Source of the DNA: Bacteroidales bacterium
GTDB lineage: Bacteria > Bacteroidota > Bacteroidia > Bacteroidales > Bacteroidaceae
DNA length: 13,879 nucleotides
Assembly: GCA_004555425.1 (NCBI GenBank)
Contig: SFID01000129.1
Span: 1-13,879 of the forward strand
Direction: 5' to 3'
Notes under the pieces: model-generated
Seen by the model: only the letters and a program-made list of their open reading frames with translations
Told to the model about the DNA's origin: nothing
Databases searched by the model: none
In this document: positions 7,028-13,038 of the stretch, one piece after another
Numbering within the stretch: the stretch's first letter is position 1
Layout: each line of letters opens with the position of its first letter
Position numbers and translations under genes: made by a program

Positions 7028-7075
7028 TAGCGAAGAGGAAAGAGCCCTAAACACAGGGTTCTTTCCTCTTTTTTT
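7028..7075 (+). ncRNA. Predicted tiny hairpin transcript (promoter-proximal terminator)
   Basis: A 16-bp stem (7033-7048 with 7055-7070), with one G/U wobble and a 6-nt AAACAC loop, runs into a T tract (7069-7075). It begins about five bases after the predicted start of transcription from the repeat promoter. The product would be a single hairpin of under 50 nt, or the hairpin attenuates transcription toward the right. Copy 2 lacks the hairpin. Whether the RNA accumulates cannot be judged from sequence. Confidence 0.5.
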
Positions 7076-7119
7076 GCCCCATATAAAGGAAGAAAAACAT
7101 CGGAAGTTGGAAATTCTAT

Positions 7120-7173
7120 ATGCTTTTGCGGATTTTCTAAATGCTTTTGCGGATTTTCTAAATGCTTTTGCGG
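7120..7173 (+). repeat. Tandem 21-bp repeat (2.6 copies) in repeat copy 1
   Basis: Two identical 21-bp units (7120-7140 and 7141-7161), each with ATGCTTTTGCGG then ATTTTCTAA, are followed by a third partial unit, ATGCTTTTGCGG (7162-7173). Copy 2 has only one related CTTTTGCGG. The period is a multiple of three and gives a heptad-like peptide in one frame, but no credible gene uses it. Confidence 0.85.
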
Positions 7174-7210
7174 TGCGCGAAATGACGATGTAGAGAATTT
7201 TTCGCGGCCG

Positions 7211-7242
7211 AAAATATAAAAGATATAAAATATAAAAGATAT
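7211..7242 (+). repeat. Two tandem copies of a 16-bp AT-rich unit
   Basis: AAAATATAAAAGATAT occurs twice in direct succession (7211-7226 and 7227-7242). It sits between TTTTTCGCG motifs on both sides, just downstream of the dispersed repeat. It is probably a small slippage expansion in AT-rich intergenic DNA. Confidence 0.8.
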
Positions 7243-7403
7243 TAAATTTTTTCGCGCAAAAAAAAGCGTTTACTATTTGGGATGAGGAGAAAAAATCCGC
7301 AAACTGAGAGCAAGCAACACGCGTTACATCGCCCTGCCAATTTTCCGAACCCGCCCAAAATCCAATAGCAATCACGAAAAGTGGATTTTTTCCGCGTGAA
7401 TCC

Positions 7404-7434
7404 TTGTTTTTTCCAAATCTTTTCCACAAATTTG
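7404..7434 (+). promoter_or_regulatory. Candidate promoter of the galactose cluster
   Basis: TTG (7404-7406), a 20-base spacer and CAAATTTG (7427-7434) match the Bacteroidetes consensus except that the -7 box starts with C instead of T. It lies about 107 bases before the galM start. I saw no better candidate between 7243 and 7540. Confidence 0.38.
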
Positions 7435-7540
7435 CAAAGCAGAAGTATCAAAACTGGCTATTGCACCACACTATCCCATGGTTGCAATGGCTATTTCACT
7501 TCTTTATTATTTCACACACCCTCTAATAATCAGTACTATT

Positions 7541-8626
7541 ATGGAAAACAATAAGCCCTCGCTCAGCGGACTGAAGCGTGAAGATTTCCAGAAAGAAATC
7601 AATGGTAAAGCCACCGACCTCTTCTTCCTGACCAACGAAAACGGTATGGAAGTGGCCATCACCAACTATGGCGGCGCACTCGTAGCTATTATGGTGCCCG
7701 ACCGCGATGGCAACTATGCCAACGTGATTCAGGGACACGACAACATTGACGACTGCGTGAGCTCGCCCGAGCCCTTCCTCTCCACCCTCGTAGGTCGCTA
7801 TGGCAACCGCATCTGCCACGGCAAGTTCACCCTCAACGGCAAGCAGTACAACCTGGCCATCAACAACGGCCCCAACCACCTGCACGGCGGTCCCACAGGC
7901 TTCCACGCCCGCGTATGGGATGCTGAGCAAATCAACGGCCACTGCCTCGTGCTCCGCTATATCTCCGCCTACTACGAGGAAGGCTTCCCCGGCGAATTGT
8001 CCATGACTGTGATGTACACCCTCACCGAGGACAACGAAATCATCATTGACTATAAGGGCACAACCAATAAGAAGACCATTGTCAATATGACAAGCCACGG
8101 CTTCTTCAGCCTGTCTGGCATCGCCAATCCCACGCCCTCAGCCATGAACGTGGAGTGCACAATCAACGCCGATTTCTACGTGCCCATCGACGAGAACAGC
8201 ATCCCGACGGGCGAAATCCGCAGCGTCAAGGGCACGCCCTTCGACTTCACCACTCCCCACACCGTGGGCGAGCGCATTGATGCCGATGACGAGCAAATCA
8301 AGCACGGCGCTGGCTACGACCACTGCTTCGTGCTCAACAAACAGGAGCCCGGCGAACTCTCCTTTGCCGCCAAGATTGTAGAGCCCAACAGCGGCCGTTC
8401 GATGGAAGTCTACACCACCGAACCTGGCGTACAGTTCTACAGCGACAACTGGGCCGACGGCTACAAGGGCCAGCATGGTGCCACCTTCGGCCGCCGCTCT
8501 GCCCTCTGCTTCGAAGCACAGCACTTCCCCGACAGCCCCAACCGCGCACATTTCCCCAGCGTCATCCTCAAGCCGGGACAAGTCTATACACAAAAGACCA
8601 TCTACAAATTTGGCGTTGAAGCCTAA
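7541..8626 (+). CDS. galM: Aldose 1-epimerase (galactose mutarotase)
   Basis: The 361-aa enzyme interconverts alpha and beta anomers of galactose (and glucose), supplying alpha-D-galactose to galactokinase. Family signatures are NYGGAL (42-47), GRYGNRI (85-91), NHLHGG (112-117, His115), MTSHGFFSLSG with His186, GYDHCFVL (258-265, Asp260) and CFEAQHFPDSPN with the catalytic base Glu325. The general acid/base His/Glu pair is intact. The frame is open from an ATG at 7478, which would add 21 hydrophobic residues. I prefer the ATG at 7541 because the family begins near here and because TACTATTATG at this start recurs exactly at the galK start. A signal-bearing longer form cannot be excluded. It is the first gene of a galM-transporter-galK cluster. 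Confidence 0.93.
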   Translation: MENNKPSLSGLKREDFQKEINGKATDLFFLTNENGMEVAITNYGGALVAIMVPDRDGNYANVIQGHDNIDDCVSSPEPFLSTLVGRYGNRICHGKFTLNGKQYNLAINNGPNHLHGGPTGFHARVWDAEQINGHCLVLRYISAYYEEGFPGELSMTVMYTLTEDNEIIIDYKGTTNKKTIVNMTSHGFFSLSGIANPTPSAMNVECTINADFYVPIDENSIPTGEIRSVKGTPFDFTTPHTVGERIDADDEQIKHGAGYDHCFVLNKQEPGELSFAAKIVEPNSGRSMEVYTTEPGVQFYSDNWADGYKGQHGATFGRRSALCFEAQHFPDSPNRAHFPSVILKPGQVYTQKTIYKFGVEA

Positions 8627-8637
8627 CGCCAATGCTT

Positions 8638-8685
8638 GCAGACGAGTAAACGAGCACCACCCCCCCGTCCCGTTTACTCGCCTGC
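8638..8685 (+). promoter_or_regulatory. Intercistronic hairpin between galM and the transporter
   Basis: A 15-bp stem (8638-8652 with 8671-8685), with a single A/C mismatch, encloses an 18-nt C-rich loop. Only TTTG follows, so it is a poor terminator. It is more likely an RNA-processing, mRNA-stabilising or weak attenuating element inside the operon. The stem core is CGAGTAAACG/CGTTTACTCG. Confidence 0.6.
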
Positions 8686-8712
8686 TTTGTAGTTTAACCT
8701 AGGACATAAGAA

Positions 8713-8748
8713 GAATTAAAAAGGAGGCATTCGCGCCTTTAGTAATTC
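8713..8748 (+). promoter_or_regulatory. Imperfect hairpin in the leader of the transporter gene
   Basis: GAATTA (8713-8718) pairs with TAATTC (8743-8748), and AAAGG pairs with CCTTT inside, with small bulges and a loop around ATTC. The stem includes AAGGAGG, an apparent Shine-Dalgarno sequence, but this lies about 80 bases before the transporter ATG and cannot serve it. The following 55 bases to the start are A-rich and unstructured. Confidence 0.3.
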
Positions 8749-8805
8749 AACAAGAAAAGACAACTAACATTACTAATATTAAATACTTAAAACAATCAAA
8801 CTAAA

Positions 8806-10077
8806 ATGAGTAATCAACAAAAACAATGGGGAGCCATCATCGTGATGATTGCGCTCTTCGCCATGATTGCCTTTGTGACGAACCTCTGTTCACCTATGGC
8901 AACCATCATCAAGAACCAGGGCGAGATTTCCAACGTACTGGCACAGATTGGCAACTACGGAAACTTCGTGGCCTACCTCGTGATGGGTATTCCCGCCGGT
9001 ATGCTGATTGCCAAGTTCGGCTACAAGAAGACGGCCCTCATCGGTCTCGTTGTAGGTATCGCCGGTATTCTGATTCAGTGGGCCAGCGGTCTGTTTGATC
9101 CCGAAACCGATGGCGTAGGTACTATCTTTGCCGTTTATCTGACTGGTGCCTTCCTTGCAGGTCTTTGCATGTGTATCTTGAACTGCGTGGTCAACCCGAT
9201 GCTCAACCTCCTCGGTGGCGGTGGCAATGGCGGCAACCAGCTGATTCAGGTGGGCGGTGTGTTCAACTCTGCCGCTGCCGTGGCTTGCTACATCCTCATG
9301 GGTGCGCTCATTGGCGATGCTGCCAAGGCTAAGATGGCCGATGCAACTCCCGCTCTTATGATTGCCCTCACCATCTTCGTGATTGCCTTCGTGGTTATCT
9401 GCTTCACCAAGATTGAAGAACCCGAACAGGCTCCCGTACAGCTTGACATGATTCCCAAGGCCCTTGGCTATCGCCATTTTGCCCTCGGTGCTTTGGCAAT
9501 CTTCCTCTATATGGGTATTGAGGTAGGTGTGCCCAACTTCGTCAACCTCTACCTCATCGACACGGGTATCCCCGCCGCTACTGCAGGTCTGCTCGTAGCC
9601 GTTTATTGGGCCAGCATGATGATTGGCCGCTTCGTAGGTGCTTCCATCGGTTCGAAGGTGAGCGCACGCACTATGATTACCACCGTCAGCACGGCCACCT
9701 TGCTGCTCGTTGGCTTCGGCATCTTCGCTCCCACCGACGTGCTCGTGCCCTTCCCCGGCGTTGACTGGTCAGCAATGACCTTCATCACGCAGGATGTGCC
9801 CGTTGGCATCTTCGCCATGTTGCTCGTAGGTCTCTGCACTTCCGTGATGTGGGGTGCTATCTTCAACATGGCTGTTGAAGGCCTTGGCAAGTACACCGCT
9901 ATTGCTTCGGGCATCTTCATGACGATGGTATTTGGTTGCGCCGTAATGATGGGCATCCAGGGCTGGATGGCCGACCTCTTCGGCTACCTCTCCAGCTTCT
10001 GGGTAGTAATGTTCTGCGCTGCCTACCTGCTCTTCTACGCCCTCATCGGTAGCCGCGTCAGCAAACGCGCTGAATAA
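8806..10077 (+). CDS. gluP: Glucose/galactose MFS transporter (FucP/GluP family)
   Basis: The 423-aa inner-membrane protein with about 12 hydrophobic spans belongs to the fucose-galactose-glucose:H+ symporter branch of the MFS. Family features are NLCSPMATI in the first span and PAGMLIAKFGYKK (63-75, the short basic loop after span 2). The others are NPMLNLLG (129-136) with a Gly/Asn-rich stretch and FNSAAAV (153-159), equivalent to the NPY...FNS region of FucP. The predicted role is proton-coupled uptake of galactose and/or glucose. It lies between galM and galK, so galactose is the likeliest substrate. Hairpins at 8638-8685 and 10092-10135 flank it, which may set its mRNA level apart from its neighbours. 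The symbol is by family similarity. Confidence 0.92.
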   Translation: MSNQQKQWGAIIVMIALFAMIAFVTNLCSPMATIIKNQGEISNVLAQIGNYGNFVAYLVMGIPAGMLIAKFGYKKTALIGLVVGIAGILIQWASGLFDPETDGVGTIFAVYLTGAFLAGLCMCILNCVVNPMLNLLGGGGNGGNQLIQVGGVFNSAAAVACYILMGALIGDAAKAKMADATPALMIALTIFVIAFVVICFTKIEEPEQAPVQLDMIPKALGYRHFALGALAIFLYMGIEVGVPNFVNLYLIDTGIPAATAGLLVAVYWASMMIGRFVGASIGSKVSARTMITTVSTATLLLVGFGIFAPTDVLVPFPGVDWSAMTFITQDVPVGIFAMLLVGLCTSVMWGAIFNMAVEGLGKYTAIASGIFMTMVFGCAVMMGIQGWMADLFGYLSSFWVVMFCAAYLLFYALIGSRVSKRAE

Positions 10078-10091
10078 TTGACACAAACCAG

Positions 10092-10135
10092 GGGGCGCAC
10101 TCCCTGATTCAAAGGAATGCGCCCCAACTCTTTTT
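10092..10135 (+). terminator. Hairpin between transporter and galK (weak terminator or attenuator)
   Basis: GGGGCGCA (10092-10099) pairs perfectly with TGCGCCCC (10118-10125). After one C/A mismatch, three inner pairs extend the stem. Five Ts begin five bases after the stem (10131-10135), further away than in an efficient terminator. No TAnnTTTG promoter was seen between it and galK, so read-through into galK is likely and the hairpin probably reduces or buffers it. Confidence 0.6.
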
Positions 10136-10171
10136 CCTGAATTTATCAAACCCTTTAATACCTCTACTATT

Positions 10172-11332
10172 ATGAAACTGACAATAGAAGACGTGCGTTC
10201 ACGTTTTATCAAGCATTTCGATGGCGAAACCGGCAGCGTTTATGCCAGCCCCGGTCGTATCAACCTCATCGGCGAACACACCGACTATAACAACGGCTTC
10301 GTATTCCCCGGTGCCGTAGAGCAGGGAATGATTGCCGAAATCAAGCCCAACGGCACCCGCAACGTACGCGCCTACTCCATCGACCTGAAGGACTACGTGG
10401 AGTTCTCGCTCGACGATGAGGCAGGTCCCAAAGCCACATGGGCACGCTACATCTTCGGCGTGTGCCGCGAGATGATGGCCCTCGGTGTTCCCGTAGAAGG
10501 CTTCAACACTGCCTTTGCAGGTGACGTACCCCTCGGTGCTGGCATGTCCTCCTCTGCTGCCCTCGAAAGCACTTACGCCTTCGCGCTCAACGACCTGTGG
10601 GGCGAGAACAAGATTGAGAAGATGGAACTGGCTCGCGTAGGCCAGCGCACCGAGCACAAGTACGTGGGTTGCAACTGCGGCATTATGGACCAGTTCGCCT
10701 CCGTATTCGGTCGCAAGGGCAGCCTCATGCGCCTCGACTGCCGCAGCGGTGAGTACGCATATTTCCCCTGGAATCCCAAAGGCTACCAGCTCATCCTTGT
10801 CAACAGCTGTGTGAAGCACATACTTGCTGGTTCGCCCTACAACGAGCGCCGTCTGCAGTGCGAGCACGTGGCTGAGGTTATCAAGCAGACCCATCCCGAA
10901 GTGGAAAGCCTGCGCGACGCTACCATGGAAATGCTCGATGAAGTAAAGGGTAGCATTACCGGCAACGAGTACAAGCGTGCCCGCTACGTCATTGGCGAAG
11001 TAGAGCGCGTGCTGGCAGTCTGCGATGCACTCAAACACGACGACTACGAAATGGTAGGCAAGATGATGTACGAAACCCACTACGGCCTGAGCAAGGAGTA
11101 TGAAGTAAGCTGCGAAGAGCTCGACTTCCTCAACGACGTGGCCAAGGAAATGGGTGTCACGGGTTCCCGTATCATGGGCGGTGGCTTCGGTGGCTGCACC
11201 ATCAACCTCGTGGCAGACGAACTCGTTGACGCCTTCAAGCGCGAAGTGAAGGAGAAGTTCCAGGCCAAGTATGGCAAGGAGCCCATCGTTATCGACGTGG
11301 TTATCGGCGACGGTTCTCGCAAGCTCTGCTAA
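10172..11332 (+). CDS. galK: Galactokinase
   Basis: The 386-aa GHMP-family kinase phosphorylates alpha-D-galactose to galactose 1-phosphate with ATP, the first committed step of the Leloir pathway. The galactokinase signature GRINLIGEHTDYN is at 28-40, with substrate-binding Glu35 and Asp38. The ATP loop PLGAGMSSSAAL is at 120-131, the catalytic base Asp173 is in GIMDQFAS, and the third GHMP motif GGGFGGC is at 336-342. Length and motifs are those of an intact enzyme. The start has the same TACTATTATG context as galM. It is the last gene of the cluster and is followed by a strong terminator. galT and galE, needed for the rest of the pathway, are not in this window. Confidence 0.97.
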   Translation: MKLTIEDVRSRFIKHFDGETGSVYASPGRINLIGEHTDYNNGFVFPGAVEQGMIAEIKPNGTRNVRAYSIDLKDYVEFSLDDEAGPKATWARYIFGVCREMMALGVPVEGFNTAFAGDVPLGAGMSSSAALESTYAFALNDLWGENKIEKMELARVGQRTEHKYVGCNCGIMDQFASVFGRKGSLMRLDCRSGEYAYFPWNPKGYQLILVNSCVKHILAGSPYNERRLQCEHVAEVIKQTHPEVESLRDATMEMLDEVKGSITGNEYKRARYVIGEVERVLAVCDALKHDDYEMVGKMMYETHYGLSKEYEVSCEELDFLNDVAKEMGVTGSRIMGGGFGGCTINLVADELVDAFKREVKEKFQAKYGKEPIVIDVVIGDGSRKLC

Positions 11333-11352
11333 GACCCTATACCTATTTATAT

Positions 11353-11387
11353 ATAAAGGAGGCATCACTCGGTGCCTCCTTTATTTG
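11353..11387 (+). terminator. Terminator of the galactose cluster
   Basis: A perfect 12-bp stem, ATAAAGGAGGCA (11353-11364) with TGCCTCCTTTAT (11373-11384), has an 8-nt loop and continues into TTTG. The U tract is short and interrupted. The right arm is the first unit of a tandem array that follows. Confidence 0.8.
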
Positions 11388-11466
11388 TGTGCCTCCCTAA
11401 TTTGTGCCTCCTTTATTTGTACCTCCTTTATTTGTACCTCCCTTGTGCCCCTCTCGTGCCCCTGTG
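11373..11466 (+). repeat. Decaying tandem array of the terminator's 3' arm
   Basis: There are seven successive units: TGCCTCCTTTATTTG (11373-11387), a variant at 11390-11404 after an extra TG, an identical copy at 11405-11419, TACCTCCTTTATTTG (11420-11434), then shortened units at 11435-11445, 11446-11456 and 11457-11466. Full units are 15 bp and the last three shrink to 11, 11 and 10 bp. Each full unit repeats the terminator's right arm plus its T-rich tail, while the left arm occurs once. Confidence 0.88.
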
Positions 11467-11489
11467 AGACCAGGATAAAAGTTAGTTAC

Positions 11490-11521
11490 TTTGCAGGTTT
11501 CCGAGATTTCCCGTAACTTTG
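11490..11521 (+). promoter_or_regulatory. Promoter of the EamA transporter gene
   Basis: TTTG (11490-11493), a 20-base spacer and TAACTTTG (11514-11521) match the consensus. The start should be near 11525, giving a leader of about 43 nt. The -33 box lies inside TTACTTTGCAGG (11486-11497), an 11/12 direct repeat of the -7 region TAACTTTGCAGG (11514-11525). Confidence 0.72.
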
Positions 11522-11567
11522 CAGGCAAGTCAACCAGACACTAGCATCCACCTGTCAACCACAAAAC

Positions 11568-12512
11568 ATGCCAACAAAAACAAAGACTCCCCTACCCCTC
11601 TTTCAGCGTCCCGTGTGGGTCTGCCTGTTTGCCCTCACGGCAGCCGTCCTGTGGGGCTGGGCTTACCCGATTATCAAGATTGGATTTCAGGAATGGGGAA
11701 TCACGCCCGATATGACGGGCAGCAAAATGCTCTTCGCGGGCATCCGATTTGCCATCTCGGGCCTCATTATTTTGGCGATGGCACGCGGGATGCACCGCTC
11801 GTTTCGCCCTGCGCGCGGATGGGACTGGGGCTTCATCCTCCTCTTTGCCCTCATCAATACCACGTTCCACTACGCCTGCTTCTACATCGGCCTCTCGCAC
11901 AGCGAAGGGTCGCGCGCAGCCATTCTCAATTCGCTGAGCATCTTTCTGGTCGTGGTGCTGGCCTGCGTATTCTTCAAGAGCGACCGTATGACGTTGCGCA
12001 AGATGGTGGGCGTAGTGCTGGGAATGGCGGGCATACTGATTCTCAATTTGAATGGCGATGCCGTCTCGGCCGAATGGAGTTGGCTGGGCGATGGCATGAT
12101 TATCGTCAACGCCATTTGCAGTGCCGTGGCCTCGCTCCTGACGCGCAGCATGGCGCGCCGCGTTGATATCATTGTGGGCACGGGCTACAGCCTCGGCATC
12201 GGCGGTCTGCTGCTGATTGTCCCAGGCCTCCTGATGGGCGGCACCCTCCCCCACGTCACCCTCTGGGGCCTCGCCCTACTGGGAATGCTGGTGGGCATCT
12301 CCACCATCGGCTTTGCGCTCTACAACCAACTCATCACGCACAATCCCATCGGCAAGGTGGCCATCTACAATTCGCTTCTCCCCATCGTGGGTGCCGTCAC
12401 CTCCTGCCTCTGTTTGGGCGAACCCTTCCAGGCGAACTATATCCTAGCAGGCGGCCTCGTAGCCTCAGGCATCTACATCGTCAACGCCGCCAAGGGTAAC
12501 GCGCACCGCTAG
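11568..12512 (+). CDS. DMT superfamily transporter, EamA type
   Basis: The 314-aa inner-membrane protein has about 10 hydrophobic spans arranged as two EamA repeats (roughly 15-145 and 160-305). The first begins with ALTAAVLWGWAYPIIKIG, typical of the first span of this family, and the repeat carries FAGIRFAISGLIIL and FYIGLSHSEGSRAAIL. The second ends with YNSLLPIVGAVTSCLCLGE, the usual motif near span 9. Such proteins often export amino acids or other small metabolites, but the substrate cannot be predicted here. It has its own promoter at 11490-11521 and probably shares a transcript with the 117-aa gene 31 bases downstream. Confidence 0.9.
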   Translation: MPTKTKTPLPLFQRPVWVCLFALTAAVLWGWAYPIIKIGFQEWGITPDMTGSKMLFAGIRFAISGLIILAMARGMHRSFRPARGWDWGFILLFALINTTFHYACFYIGLSHSEGSRAAILNSLSIFLVVVLACVFFKSDRMTLRKMVGVVLGMAGILILNLNGDAVSAEWSWLGDGMIIVNAICSAVASLLTRSMARRVDIIVGTGYSLGIGGLLLIVPGLLMGGTLPHVTLWGLALLGMLVGISTIGFALYNQLITHNPIGKVAIYNSLLPIVGAVTSCLCLGEPFQANYILAGGLVASGIYIVNAAKGNAHR

Positions 12513-12543
12513 ATTTCTCACCAACCATCAAACCCTCATTCCA

Positions 12544-12897
12544 ATGCCAACTATAGACGTTTCCCAGTTCCCCCTCCACGACTTTGCCCACGCCCACTAC
12601 GGACTGCCCGTCTTTGCTCTGCGCAACTGGACGGGCATGAGTTTCGGCGTAGCTCTGTTTGGCGTGATGCTGCAAGAGCAGACCATTGCGCCAGGCCAAC
12701 AGATCTGCCTCATCATTGACGGCCAGGAATACCCGAGCCAGATTATCAACATCACGCGCACCACGGACGAAGAGACCGTGGTCTATACTGAAGCGCAAAC
12801 GCTGGAGGCTGGCGAGATTACCCACCTCACCATCGAGCACATCCCCTGCAACGAAATCCAGAGCGGCCCCGTTCTCCTCTATATCATCGCGGAATGA
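12544..12897 (+). CDS. Conserved-looking 117-aa protein of unknown function
   Basis: I do not recognise the family. The product is a soluble, acidic 117-aa protein with no signal peptide or membrane span. Its composition suggests alternating beta strands (QQICLIIDG, YPSQIINITRT, ETVVYTEAQTL, ITHLTIEHI, GPVLLYIIAE). The first 50 residues have an aromatic/His-rich part (FPLHDFAHAHYGLPVFALRN). Base composition and codon use resemble the upstream EamA gene, which ends 31 bases before it with no terminator between them, so it is likely the second gene of that operon. No terminator is visible after its TGA. The ATG at 12544 is the first in frame after the EamA stop. Confidence 0.7.
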   Translation: MPTIDVSQFPLHDFAHAHYGLPVFALRNWTGMSFGVALFGVMLQEQTIAPGQQICLIIDGQEYPSQIINITRTTDEETVVYTEAQTLEAGEITHLTIEHIPCNEIQSGPVLLYIIAE

Positions 12898-13005
12898 TTG
12901 GCTGCAAAACCATCCCTACCTCGGGCGCGGGCAATCGTTTTGCAAAGAGCAGATTACAGCCGAATGACATATTGCAGAAAATCCATCGGTTTTCCCAACA
13001 TTTTC

Positions 13006-13036
13006 TTTGTAAGGCCCAACAGACTACGTACTTTTG
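13006..13036 (+). promoter_or_regulatory. Promoter of the structured RNA
   Basis: TTTG (13006-13009), a 19-base spacer and TACTTTTG (13029-13036) fit the Bacteroidetes consensus exactly in both boxes and spacing, one of the best promoters in the window. Transcription should begin around 13039-13041. No credible gene follows, but a region rich in inverted repeats ends in a terminator. Confidence 0.78.
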
Positions 13037-13038
13037 CA

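Larger units (their letters stand above)
6901..7210 (+). repeat. Dispersed intergenic repeat, copy 1
   Basis: About 300 bp related to 13439-13735 in the same orientation. Shared blocks, in order, are: AGCGCGCCTCGTAATATAAC (6901 on), TGTGCAAAACTCGTCTTT, a TTAACATTTCGCAA-type dyad, a TTTG-N20-TATCTTTG promoter followed by TACTAGCGAAGAG, AAATTCTATATGC, CTTTTGCGG, and GTGCGCGAAATG(A/G)CGAT near the end. I see no terminal inverted repeats, target duplication or transposase. Copy 1 differs from copy 2 in having a terminator hairpin after the promoter and a tandem 21-bp expansion. The origin (non-autonomous element or intergenic regulatory cassette) is unknown. Confidence 0.75.

Noticed and set aside
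6981..7193. Plus-strand 70-codon frame with heptads NAFADFL in repeat copy 1
   Set aside because: It overlaps the promoter and the terminator hairpin, and its periodicity merely reflects the 21-bp DNA repeat. The matching frame is not preserved in copy 2.
7478..7540. Upstream ATG giving galM a hydrophobic N-terminal extension
   Set aside because: There are no charged residues before the hydrophobic stretch and no clear cleavage site. The start at 7541 has the context shared with galK. It is kept only as an alternative.
10199..11368. Long minus-strand open frame (389 codons) opposite galK
   Set aside because: It is the exact antisense of an intact galactokinase with all its motifs. The antisense protein has low-complexity composition typical of mirror frames in GC-biased codons. 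The same applies to the minus-strand frames opposite htrA, galM and the transporter.
11373..11466. CRISPR-like array
   Set aside because: Units are 10-15 bp, directly adjacent with no unique spacers, and derive from a terminator arm. No cas genes are present.
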